Shown: positions 15,653-21,890 of the stretch, piece by piece | How positions within the stretch are numbered: the stretch's first letter is position 1 | Layout: every line of letters begins with the position of its first letter | NCBI RefSeq assembly: GCF_001025175.1 | Contig: NZ_AP012324.1 | Location: 1,488,001 to 1,552,000 of the forward strand | Direction: 5' to 3' | Source of the DNA: Bifidobacterium breve DSM 20213 = JCM 1192 | GTDB lineage: Bacteria; Actinomycetota; Actinomycetes; Actinomycetales; Bifidobacteriaceae | DNA: 64,000 nucleotides | Position numbers and translations under genes: made by a program | Notes under the pieces: generated by a model | What the model was told of the DNA's origin: nothing | What the model saw: the letters and a program-made list of their open reading frames with translations, nothing else | Database searches by the model: none

Positions 15653-15827
15653 CGTGTTCCTTTTCTTAAGTTTTCGATGAGCGCGTGGTTTTCGCGGATG
15701 AACCCGTCCACGTCGATTCCCTGCTGCGTGAGGGTCGGCTTGCCGGTGTCGACGCGTGCTTTCCCGTCGTTTTGACGTCTGGACTGCTTTTAATCCGTGT
15801 CACCGGAACGAACACTCCGTTTTTCAT
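15649..15827 (-). pseudogene. Small phage gene with -1 frame break
   Basis: The start at 15827 (MKNGVFVPVTRIKSSPDVK) is good and overlaps the upstream stop as ATGA. In that frame the protein becomes a low-complexity run of S, T and R and stops at 15666. In the -1 frame after the AAAA tract (plus-strand TTTT at 15770-15773) it continues as DGKARVDTGKPTLTQQ to IRENHALIENLRKGTR. That reading stops in a TTGA overlap with the next gene, as its neighbours do. One base is missing, or the ribosome shifts there. About 59 residues if restored. Confidence 0.5.
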
Positions 15828-16045
15828 CTCGCCACCGTCCTCTGGTACTTGTGTGCCAAAGCCCACTTTTCCGCGATTTGACGCTGGTAGCGGACCTTAC
15901 GCCTGTCCTGATGGCCTTCCGGCGGTTCCACGCCGATTTTCAAGTACGGCGGGCCCTTGCCGGTACTCCGCCAGTTGGCGAGGGTGCGTGGGCTCATGCC
16001 GAGCATGGCGGCAAGGTCGGCTGGCGTGAGCAGATCGTCACTCAT
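15824..16045 (-). CDS. Excisionase/MerR-like HTH protein
   Basis: A 73-residue winged-helix protein with the pattern LLTPADLAAMLGMSPRTLANW-RSTGKGPPYLKIG, which is typical of AlpA, Xis and MerR-type small DNA binders. A basic tail follows (RRKVRYQRQIAEKW). It could act as an excisionase or as a regulator of the early operon. It overlaps the antirepressor end and the next gene start. Confidence 0.75.
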   Translation of the reverse strand: MSDDLLTPADLAAMLGMSPRTLANWRSTGKGPPYLKIGVEPPEGHQDRRKVRYQRQIAEKWALAHKYQRTVAR

Positions 16046-16817
16046 GGTCGGCGCGTGGGCAGTAGCGGCTGATGAAGTACGTCTGGCCTTTGCCGGTGAC
16101 CTTCGCGGTGCGGTTGATGGTCACGTGACCGTCCGAATGGGTGATGGCGGTTTCCTTGATTCGGAACAGTCCCAAGTCCATGGCCTTCTGTGTTGGCACG
16201 TTGCGGTTCGAGCCGGTCTTGCCGAGATACCCGTCCTGTCGAAGAATCTCGAAAAGTCGGTTCTGGCCGATGTCCAAACCGTTCTGACGCAGCATCTTCG
16301 CCAGTTCCCCGATCAGGCACGTGCCGTCCGACGCGGCCACGGCGTCCGCGAACCGTGCCTTGGGTTCCAGTTCTTTGATGTGTGATTCCTGCGCGGCGAT
16401 GCGTCGCTTCTGTTCCTCCATGGTGCGTTGGCCGATCATCACGGCCTTCGCGAGGATGGTCATGTCATCATCCGCGTCTGTGGTTGGAATGTAGCCGCCG
16501 GTCTTGCGAATCTGGGGCAGTACCTCATGCGTCACCCAACGCTTAAACTCCTTGGCTTCCGGCTTCCGCGACTTCATCACAAGACAGTAAAGGCCAGGCT
16601 CGCTGATGATCGTCTTATTCGGATTACCAGCAATACCGTCACTAATAGTTACGGTATTCTTTTCGTCCGAATCAAGTTCCGCAGTTGCCTTGCGGCTATT
16701 CTCAAGACCGAGCACGTCGCATACGTCCTTGGCGATGAACCATGGTTCGCCATTCTCGTCGGTCAGCGCGCGCAGTGCCGCGCCTTTGAAATCGAATCGC
16801 TGGATTTCAGTGTTCAT
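16038..16817 (-). CDS. Phage antirepressor (Bro-N plus KilAC)
   Basis: A 259-residue antirepressor. The Bro-N domain (residues 1 to about 105) has GEPWFIAKDVCDVLGLENSRKA, EPGLYCLVMKSRKPEAKEF and FKRWVTHEVLPQIRKTGGY. The C-terminal KilAC domain (about 150 to 255) has IGELAKMLRQNGLDIGQNRLFE, then QKAMDLGLFRIKET and GHVTINRTAKVTGKGQTYF. Such proteins inactivate a phage repressor and favour lytic growth. It is coupled to the methyltransferase gene upstream (ATGA). The start at 16817 has GAAGGAAACC upstream. Confidence 0.9.
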   Translation of the reverse strand: MNTEIQRFDFKGAALRALTDENGEPWFIAKDVCDVLGLENSRKATAELDSDEKNTVTISDGIAGNPNKTIISEPGLYCLVMKSRKPEAKEFKRWVTHEVLPQIRKTGGYIPTTDADDDMTILAKAVMIGQRTMEEQKRRIAAQESHIKELEPKARFADAVAASDGTCLIGELAKMLRQNGLDIGQNRLFEILRQDGYLGKTGSNRNVPTQKAMDLGLFRIKETAITHSDGHVTINRTAKVTGKGQTYFISRYCPRADHE

Positions 16818-17900
16818 CGGGTTTCCTTCTTGAAAAGTTCCTTGTTGTCTTCGACGAGTTGAATTCCTTCGCCGATCCATCTCATGACCGGAACGGCCAT
16901 TGAATTCCCCAACGCCTTGTAGCGTGGACTGTCCGGCGAATGCTTTTTGCCTTTCCACGAGATATCCGTCCACCCGTCCGGGAATCCCTGGAGCCGTTCG
17001 CATTCCAGTGGAGTTAACCTGCGAACCGTCATGCGTTCATCGTTTGTCGGAAAGACGATTGGCGTATCTTTGGCGGCATGGGCCGTCAATGTTGATGACA
17101 TGTCCACCTCTCTGGCGCTGTTCGCCTGCGTCCCGTCATAGCAGTAGATGGCTGGATTATGTTCGGTGCTGAGAGTGGGACTCACTTCACTAATCGCCAA
17201 GCTTCGGCTTTCCACACCTTGATTCCATTTGAACGCTTTTATCACCGGCGTACTGCATCCGTCGTTTGCATCTGCGTTTTCAGCAACTCCAGCAATTCCG
17301 CCGGCAATGCTTTTCCTCTTTTCTCGGCTCGACGGATGATCCCAGCACAGGCTTTCGCGCTCAAAAAGAACCGGGGCGGCACGTCGCCAGTCTCTAGTGT
17401 TGACGACAAGGAACACACGCTCGCGTCGTTGGGCCACACCGAAGAACTGAGCGTCCAGCACTCTCCATGCCGCCCCCCCCATCAGGCCAGAGTTCGGCCA
17501 CGGCTTCAAGGAGCGACTGGAAAGCCCGTCCGTGTTCAGCCGACAGTACTCCGGGCACGTTCTCCCAGACGATCCATTCCGGATCAATCTCTGCGCAAGC
17601 TCGGAAATATTCGAGCATGAGCTGGCCGCGTGGATCGTCCAAAGCCTTCCTGAGTCCGGCGATCGAGAAGGCTTGGCAGGGGCTTCCTCCCACAACGACA
17701 TCTGCTGCATGGTGGTATTCCTTCCAGTTGACTTTGGTCATGTCTCTCAGGTCGGGGACGTTTGGGTAATGGTGTTTGAGCACGGCTTTTGGGAATGGTT
17801 CGACCTCCGCGTATGCGATTGGCTCCCATCCGAGTGGCTGCCAGGCGACCGATGCCGCTTCGATGCCACTGAACAGGCTGATGTAACGTATCGTGCTCAT
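16814..17900 (-). pseudogene. C5-cytosine DNA methyltransferase, broken at poly-G
   Basis: The first part (from MSTIRYISLFSGIEAA at 17900) carries the AdoMet site, the catalytic GGSPCQAFS loop and WENVPGVLS. The second part, in another frame, carries WRVLDAQFFGVAQRRERVF, the target-recognition region and GNSMAVPVMRWIGEG before the stop at 16814. The break is at a run of eight G (plus-strand C 17473-17480). Removing one G joins the halves as DGGAAWRVLD, matching the family. As read, translation stops without motifs VIII to X, so the enzyme is off. No partner restriction enzyme is nearby. This is a phase-variable gene, a recent mutation or a sequencing error. Confidence 0.85.
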
Positions 17901-17964
17901 TGGCTTTTCCTTTGCTTGTTGACGTTGTGCGCCCGTCCTGACGAGTGGATGGGGCTGAGTGTCT

Positions 17965-17987
17965 GGCATCGGAGTCGGACCGATGCC
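17965..17987 (-). other. T-arm-like hairpin in 208-base non-coding gap
   Basis: The gap 17901-18108 has no credible gene. On the minus strand it contains GGCATCGG-TCCGACT-CCGATGCC, an 8-bp stem with a 7-base loop identical to that of the T-arm-like hairpin at 7044-7060. Upstream are GGGCGA-CGGT-TCGCCC and GTCC-11-GGAC hairpins, and flanking GGCTGGG and CTCAGCC can pair, giving a cloverleaf-like fold. A structured leader or degenerate tRNA ahead of the methyltransferase are both possible. Confidence 0.35.
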
Positions 17988-18108
17988 GTCCTTGGAATCC
18001 GTGGACGGGCGAACCGTCGCCCAGCCAATGCGCCGACTAGTGAACGCGGATGTCCGCGAAACGTCCCTAACTGGTTTGTTTTGTTGGACTGCCGGCTGGC
18101 GTGGAGTC

Positions 18109-18318
18109 TTAGTCGCGTGGGGCGAACCGTATGGTCAGCCACAGGCCGGTCAGCAGGTAGATGATGCCGGCGAGGATGGTGGCGGTCTGCGAGTCCGCCG
18201 TCCGCCACGTGACCAGCAGGGTCGCCGACACGGTGAAGGCGATGATGGCGATCAGGGTCTTGATGCGGCGGAGCGTGTAGTTCGGTTTCGTGTTGCTAAA
18301 ATCAGATTCTTCGGTCAT
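18109..18318 (-). CDS. Small two-TM membrane protein of prophage
   Basis: A 69-residue protein with two hydrophobic helices (TLIAIIAFTVSATLLVTW and ATILAGIIYLLTGLWLTI) joined by a short polar loop. The N-terminus is charged (MTEESDFSNTKPNYTLRR). The gene has GAAGGAG upstream and overlaps the methyltransferase upstream. The early-operon position makes a lysis holin unlikely. It may act in membrane association or host interference, which is unproven. Confidence 0.65.
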   Translation of the reverse strand: MTEESDFSNTKPNYTLRRIKTLIAIIAFTVSATLLVTWRTADSQTATILAGIIYLLTGLWLTIRFAPRD

Positions 18319-18797
18319 TGCGTCTCCTTCATGAAAACAATCCAATGTGTTCCGGTGCGGTTCGGCTGTTTGTTGCCGAAAAGCGGCTTGCACGTGGCGA
18401 GCTTGAGAATCTGAGAGACGGGTATCTGGGTCTCATTCCATTTGAAGATCAACACGCCATGCTCTTTCAGGACGCGGAAACACTCGCCGAACATGGTCTT
18501 GATGTCTGTTTGCCATGTCTCTTGATCGAGGCATCCGTATTTCTGCGCCATGTAGCTCTTCTCTCCCGCATTGCGCAAGTGCGGTGGGTCGAGCACGACC
18601 ATGCGGAACGTCTCGTCAGGGAACTGCAGATCGCGGTAGTCCATCAGCATGTCCGGCTTGACATCGAATCTGCGTCCGTCACATAGTTCCCAACTTTCGT
18701 CGCGCACGTCACCGAAGAGCACACGGCTGTCTGACTTGTCGAACCAGAACATTCGCCCGCCGCAAGCAGGGTCAAGAACTGGCTGATATGCGTTCAT
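18315..18797 (-). CDS. SAM-dependent DNA methyltransferase-like protein
   Basis: A 160-residue Rossmann-type methyltransferase. LDPACGGRMFWFDK near the N-terminus fits an AdoMet-binding loop and VVLDPPHLR at about residues 76 to 84 fits motif IV of amino-methyltransferases, with H in place of the aromatic residue. It is compact and lacks a clear target-recognition domain. It is the third methyltransferase of this prophage. DNA is the probable substrate, but RNA or protein cannot be excluded. The start at 18797 has TGGAGG upstream. Confidence 0.75.
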   Translation of the reverse strand: MNAYQPVLDPACGGRMFWFDKSDSRVLFGDVRDESWELCDGRRFDVKPDMLMDYRDLQFPDETFRMVVLDPPHLRNAGEKSYMAQKYGCLDQETWQTDIKTMFGECFRVLKEHGVLIFKWNETQIPVSQILKLATCKPLFGNKQPNRTGTHWIVFMKETQ

Positions 18798-18817
18798 TTG
18801 TCTGCCTCCAGTTCCTT

Positions 18818-19021
18818 TCATCTGGTGGCTCCTATGGCGTCTTGGAGGTGGTATGCGAAGGTTTCCGACTGCGATGGTTTGAGTGTGGCGAGCGTGGTGT
18901 GGCCGGTGGCGTTGAGTTGTATGAGTTCGGTTCCTCCGTCCGGTGTGAGTCGCAGGGCGTATGGGGTGTCGCCGTAGGGGATGATGATCGGTGGTCTGGG
19001 TGGGTTCGGTGTCGTGTTCAT
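18818..19021 (-). CDS. Small phage protein, 67 residues
   Basis: A proline-rich N-terminus (MNTTPNPPRPPIIIPYGD) is followed by a short beta/alpha stretch (YALRLTPDGGTELIQLNATG) and a helical end. No family is recognised. It lies early in the leftward operon, 96 bases after the Cro-like gene. That gap (19022-19117) shows no convincing gene. Confidence 0.5.
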   Translation of the reverse strand: MNTTPNPPRPPIIIPYGDTPYALRLTPDGGTELIQLNATGHTTLATLKPSQSETFAYHLQDAIGATR

Positions 19022-19117
19022 TGGTTGTTTTCCGTGTTTGTTGGCGTGTATGGCGACGAGGAGGAGAACCGGGCCATGTTGTTCGCGGTGATGAGGCCGG
19101 TTTCGTCCGTTTTGGTG

Positions 19118-19366
19118 TCAGACGTGGAATTTGGTGATGCTGTCGATCGGCTGGATGAGGAGCATTAGGAGTTGCGTTGAGTCCATATCGAGCACCGGAG
19201 CGGCTTCTTCGATTTCCTTGATTGTCAGCGGAATGCTGCCGTCAAGCCGCTTATCGACGGTGTTGAGCGCGCAACCCCACGCCTTCGCCAAGTCTCCGCG
19301 CGTCTTGCGGTGTCTGACCAGCTCCGCTTTGAGGTTCCTGCTTGACGTGTCTATCAGACCGGCCAT
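19118..19366 (-). CDS. Cro-like phage regulator
   Basis: An 82-residue protein with a helix-turn-helix of the Cro/cI type (TRGDLAKAWGCALNTVDKRL followed by PLTIKEIEEAAPVLDMD). It is near the head of the leftward early operon and divergent from the repressor, the classic position for Cro. It probably binds the operators at 19508-19592 and limits repressor expression. The start overlaps the end of the 42-residue ORF upstream and follows GAGGA. Confidence 0.75.
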   Translation of the reverse strand: MAGLIDTSSRNLKAELVRHRKTRGDLAKAWGCALNTVDKRLDGSIPLTIKEIEEAAPVLDMDSTQLLMLLIQPIDSITKFHV

Positions 19367-19482
19367 TCATCCTCCTCGATGCCTTGGTGGGTGAGACAGG
19401 CGCGCCAGTCGTGCCAGCCGGGGTCGCGCATGCGGCCGCACGGGTAGTGGTCGTGGGTCTTGGTCTTCTTGGTACTCAACAT
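19354..19482 (-). CDS. Tiny first gene of the early operon, 42 residues
   Basis: Begins MLSTKKTKTHDHYPCGRMRD and ends EEDEWPV, overlapping the cro-like start. AAAGG lies upstream of the ATG at 19482. It contains several H, C and W residues (DPGWHDWRACLTHQG). Its translation may couple to the next gene. Function is unknown. Confidence 0.5.
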   Translation of the reverse strand: MLSTKKTKTHDHYPCGRMRDPGWHDWRACLTHQGIEEDEWPV

Positions 19483-19507
19483 CTCGGTTTTCCTTTCGAC
19501 ACTTCAA

Positions 19508-19592
19508 AGTGTATTTAATTAACTACACTCATGTCTTCAATTGTATACATCTTCACAGTTCGCGCACAAGTTGGTATTTAATTGGCTATACT
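19508..19592. promoter_or_regulatory. Divergent lysogeny/lytic control region with paired operators
   Basis: Two 18-base elements fit GTATTTAATTnnCTAyAC at 19511-19528 and 19574-19591. They lie in the same orientation, 63 bases (six helical turns) apart. The first sits in the 22-base inverted repeat 19508-19529 (AGTGTA arms) and overlaps a leftward promoter candidate (TTGAAG, then TAAATA). The second covers TATACT (19587-19592), the probable -10 of the repressor promoter. These are likely binding sites for the repressor and the Cro-like protein. Confidence 0.6.
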
Positions 19593-19598
19593 GGAGGC

Positions 19599-19961
19599 AT
19601 GGGAAGCAAAGCAAACGAAATGACACCACTCGCAACACAGATCATGCGCGAGTGCATCAGACTCCAAAAAGCCAGCGGTATGACTGTCGCCGATTTCGCC
19701 AAGGCCTGCGGCTTCAGCCGCGACTACTGGTACAAGCACGCGAACCTCAGCCGACCGCTGAATATCGGAGATCTGGAACGCATCAGCCAAGTGACAGGAA
19801 TCTCTCCTGGCGATATCGTGATGAACTCTCAGCGCCATGCGGTCGAAGCCACCGAGAGGAAAGCGCAGGCAGGCGGTTATGGTCTTGCCGCGTACAGGGA
19901 AGACGGCAAGCAGGAGGCTATTAATGGAGAGGCTGGGCCGGATTACGACGAGCCTGCCTGA
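19599..19961 (+). CDS. Phage cI-type repressor
   Basis: A 120-residue DNA-binding protein with a helix-turn-helix (TVADFAKACGFSRDYWYKHA, then LNIGDLERISQVTGISPGD). It has no S24 peptidase domain, so it cannot cleave itself as lambda cI does. The ImmA-type peptidase gene overlaps its end and is the likely inactivator. The start at 19599 lies right after GGAGGC and about seven bases from the -10, so the mRNA may be leaderless. ATG at 19620 is the alternative. It keeps the early operon silent in the lysogen. Confidence 0.8.
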   Translation: MGSKANEMTPLATQIMRECIRLQKASGMTVADFAKACGFSRDYWYKHANLSRPLNIGDLERISQVTGISPGDIVMNSQRHAVEATERKAQAGGYGLAAYREDGKQEAINGEAGPDYDEPA

Positions 19962-20394
19962 CCTGCCGATAGACCGCCGTATGACCTATGGCGCGATGCG
20001 CCGCGCGATCGTCGGCCTGCCCGTCACCATTTCAAGCGCCCTGCTGCCGAATGGATTGTGGGGCTGCTACGACAATGAAAACCGCGTCATACTGATTGAT
20101 CGACGGCTCACGTACACGGCCAAAAGGTGCGTGCTCACGCATGAGCTGTTGCACTGGCGGCATGGCGACGCCGGTTGTTCGAACGATCGTTCGAAGCGGG
20201 AACGACGGACGAGATGGCAGACCGCGCGCCTGCTCATCGACCCGGCAGAACTAGCATTGGCGGAACGCATGTACGACGATGACCTATGGTCGATAGCCGA
20301 TGAACTCAACGTGACCACGCAGGTGCTCACGGACTACCGAGCCACGCTCAACACATCGCCAAACAGAATCAAAGAAAGGTTTTTCAATGCGTAA
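19924..20394 (+). CDS. ImmA/IrrE-family metallopeptidase
   Basis: A 156-residue zinc peptidase. The motif LTHELLHWRHGD (HExxH form HELLH) is the metal site, followed by helices typical of ImmA, including AELALAERMYDDDLW. In ICEBs1-type systems ImmA cuts the repressor and induces the element, and this gene overlaps the end of a repressor lacking its own peptidase. The start at 19924 (MERLGRITTSLPDL) is preferred over 19837, which lies deep in the repressor. A perfect LexA box lies within the coding sequence. Confidence 0.85.
   Translation: MERLGRITTSLPDLPIDRRMTYGAMRRAIVGLPVTISSALLPNGLWGCYDNENRVILIDRRLTYTAKRCVLTHELLHWRHGDAGCSNDRSKRERRTRWQTARLLIDPAELALAERMYDDDLWSIADELNVTTQVLTDYRATLNTSPNRIKERFFNA
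20179..20194. promoter_or_regulatory. Perfect LexA-box sequence inside immA-like gene
   Basis: TCGAACGATCGTTCGA is an exact 12-position match to the actinobacterial SOS box TCGAAC-N4-GTTCGA and closely matches the boxes next to lexA at 41117-41201. It lies within the peptidase ORF just after the HELLH motif, in codons for CSNDRSK. Whether LexA binds here is untested. Confidence 0.5.
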
Positions 20395-20974
20395 GAAAAT
20401 CATTGCCATCACAGCGGCGACGCTTCTCCTGGCGACGGCCTGTGGCTGCGGAAGCCAGCAGGAGCCGGCCCCCACGACGGCCAAGACGCCGGACGTCAGC
20501 GCACAGCAGGAGAAGCCACAACAACAGGCAGCCGAGAAGACGGCGCAGAGCTTTGTGGATGAGTTCAACGCGAACTCCTCGACACCGATAACCGACGTCG
20601 AGAAATTCACGCCGAGTGATGCGAACGGCCCCTATTATCGGACGGAGTATCGCACCGGCGCTTTCTCCGACGCGGACGCGCTCCACGGAAAGCTAGGTCA
20701 ATTGTCGGTGGACGTATTGGTCTATGGCGCAGTGCTTGGATACGGGGAGAACGATATGATCCGCGTCTACGTCGATGGGCCGCATGATGAGATCGACGGC
20801 GTATTCCCCATCATGGCGAAGACGCTTGATCCGTCGCTCTCCGATCAGGACATCCAAAGTCAGCTGGCGAAGGAGTATCCGTCCAATGATCTTGTTTACG
20901 CCGAGACGCATAAGTTGATCGAGAGCGCTTATATCGATGGCGATCATGCGTTTCTTGATGCGAAAATCAACTAG
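20387..20974 (+). CDS. Prophage lipoprotein, possible superinfection exclusion
   Basis: A 195-residue predicted lipoprotein. The signal peptide is MRKKIIAITAATLLLATAC, with a lipobox LATAC. Next come a low-complexity spacer rich in T, Q, P and A and a globular domain (SFVDEFNANSSTPITDVEKF, then PYYRTEYRTGAFSDADALHG). It should be anchored on the outer face of the membrane. Lipoproteins made from the lysogeny module can block DNA entry of related phages, as Ltp of TP-J34 does. That role here is inferred from position and signal only. The gene overlaps immA by eight bases. Confidence 0.7.
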   Translation: MRKKIIAITAATLLLATACGCGSQQEPAPTTAKTPDVSAQQEKPQQQAAEKTAQSFVDEFNANSSTPITDVEKFTPSDANGPYYRTEYRTGAFSDADALHGKLGQLSVDVLVYGAVLGYGENDMIRVYVDGPHDEIDGVFPIMAKTLDPSLSDQDIQSQLAKEYPSNDLVYAETHKLIESAYIDGDHAFLDAKIN

Positions 20975-21083
20975 CGGCACCTTATAAGAAGAATGTTAAA
21001 ACTTGTAGAGTCTTATATATGTGTAATTGAGATTACATCATTCTTAGGGATTCTATTACTTCAAATTCTCTCCGTTGTGTAAT

Positions 21084-21113
21084 TTGACTTCCCCGCTGGA
21101 ATGTGCTTATAAT
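21084..21113 (+). promoter_or_regulatory. Near-consensus promoter for att-proximal gene
   Basis: TTGACT at 21084-21089 and TATAAT at 21108-21113, with an 18-base spacer, in an A/T-rich stretch (20975-21120) that holds no gene. It should drive the gene at 21226, starting near 21120, independently of the repressor operon. The preceding 100 bases look unusually A/T-rich for this chromosome. Confidence 0.65.
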
Positions 21114-21133
21114 TCCGGCAACAAAAGAAAAGG

Positions 21134-21162
21134 CCCTTGGGACTGTTCCAGAGTCCCAAGGG
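21134..21162. other. 11-bp perfect hairpin in leader
   Basis: CCCTTGGGACT and AGTCCCAAGGG pair around a 7-base loop just downstream of the promoter. On the plus strand no T-run follows, so it would form in the 5' leader of the gene at 21226 without terminating. On the minus strand CCTTTTCTTTTG follows, so it can terminate leftward transcription entering from outside the prophage. Confidence 0.6.
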
Positions 21163-21225
21163 CAGACGGAAAACCAGCTAGATTCTCCATGCACCAGCAT
21201 ACTGCAAGGCGTGGAGGGAAAGACG

Positions 21226-21723
21226 TTGGAAGAGATGGGATACCAGAACGCGCAAGCCGTATACGACATCAGCCGCACCGGAAGACTGGCGAAAAAACGC
21301 GGAGAAAACCTCACCGTGTACGCCATGGCGCAACTTGTGCTCGGCTACATGGCGATCAACACCTACGACTGGGACCGCGAACACAACCAGCCACCGGAGA
21401 AACTGCGCAAGGTCAACGCGCCGTGCCGCTACTACACGCTCGGCTGGCGCGCAATAGCCGACGCATACGGCATGATTCTGCTCACCCCGGAACAAGCCAT
21501 GAGTGATAATGCCGACGGGGAAATGGAGAAACGCGAGAACACCATCCGAAAGAACATCAGCAACGCATGGGTGTTCCTTCAGGAGCGTGGCGTGATCAAG
21601 AAGCTGGAACCCGCTTCGCTCGGCAAGAACGCGGGCTTCCTCCTGCTGCTTGGCGACGACGAGGAGAACCGGGCGGTGGAACGGTGGGCACGCCAATGCC
21701 TCGGACTACCAATGATCTGGTGA
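21226..21723 (+). CDS. Winged-helix-like protein beside the attachment site
   Basis: From the TTG at 21226, eight bases after GGAGG, the protein has 165 residues beginning LEEMGYQNAQAVYD. A longer frame to 21103 is open but would start in the promoter and hairpin. The C-terminal half (RENTIRKNISNAWVFLQERG, VIKKLEPASLG, KNAGFLLLL) fits a winged helix. I do not recognise the family and it shows no integrase catalytic residues. The independent promoter and place next to att suggest a gene expressed in the lysogen. It may instead be a remnant of a replication gene of another element. Confidence 0.6.
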   Translation: MEEMGYQNAQAVYDISRTGRLAKKRGENLTVYAMAQLVLGYMAINTYDWDREHNQPPEKLRKVNAPCRYYTLGWRAIADAYGMILLTPEQAMSDNADGEMEKRENTIRKNISNAWVFLQERGVIKKLEPASLGKNAGFLLLLGDDEENRAVERWARQCLGLPMIW

Positions 21724-21727
21724 GCAG

Positions 21728-21797
21728 TGCCCATCCGTGCCCACATTTTGCCCACGTCCTTGCGGTAATTGCAGTGATTTGGAGTGAATTGCAGTGA
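21728..21797. repeat. Helically phased repeats, probable integrase arm sites
   Basis: Between the last prophage gene and the ssrA terminator lie TGCCCA at 21728, 21738 and 21749, followed by GCAGTGATTT, GGAGTGAATT and GCAGTGAATT at 21771, 21781 and 21791. Both sets are spaced at 10 to 11 bases, one helical turn. Such arrays near a tRNA or tmRNA 3' end usually bind recombinase or excision proteins in attL or attR. The binding protein is not identified. Confidence 0.45.
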
Positions 21798-21831
21798 ATT
21801 GGGAAGTGGCGGGAACCGTTGGAAATAAAGG

Positions 21832-21857
21832 AAAAGCCGCCATTTCCGGCGGCTTTT
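21832..21857. terminator. Bidirectional terminator between prophage gene and ssrA
   Basis: AAAAGCCGCC and GGCGGCTTTT form a 10-bp stem with a 6-base loop, with A and T tracts at either side. It can end ssrA transcription (minus strand) and the gene at 21226 (plus strand). Confidence 0.85.
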
Positions 21858-21863
21858 GAATCG

Positions 21864-21890
21864 TGGAGTCGCGGGGAATCGAACCCCGGT
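21864..21890. other. Candidate attachment-site core in ssrA 3' end
   Basis: The T-arm and acceptor end of tmRNA is a favoured target of tyrosine integrases, and the phage genes stop immediately on its 3' side. The exact core cannot be set, because the second copy, at the other prophage end, is outside the window. The tmRNA is intact, as expected if the prophage DNA restores its 3' end. Confidence 0.45.

Noticed and set aside
18109..18318. Small two-TM phage protein as a holin
   Set aside because: It lies in the early operon between methyltransferases, far from any lysis gene, so a lysis role is not supported.
19051..19078. Similarity between the plus strand here and 21650-21677 (24 of 28 bases, GDEEENRA versus GDDEENRA)
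   Set aside because: Too short to show a duplicated gene fragment. It may be a remnant but could be chance in G/A-rich coding DNA.
19022..19117. A short minus-strand peptide (MARFSSSSPYTPTN) before the gene at 18818
   Set aside because: It overlaps the next start as ATGA, but it has only 19 residues and no ribosome site.
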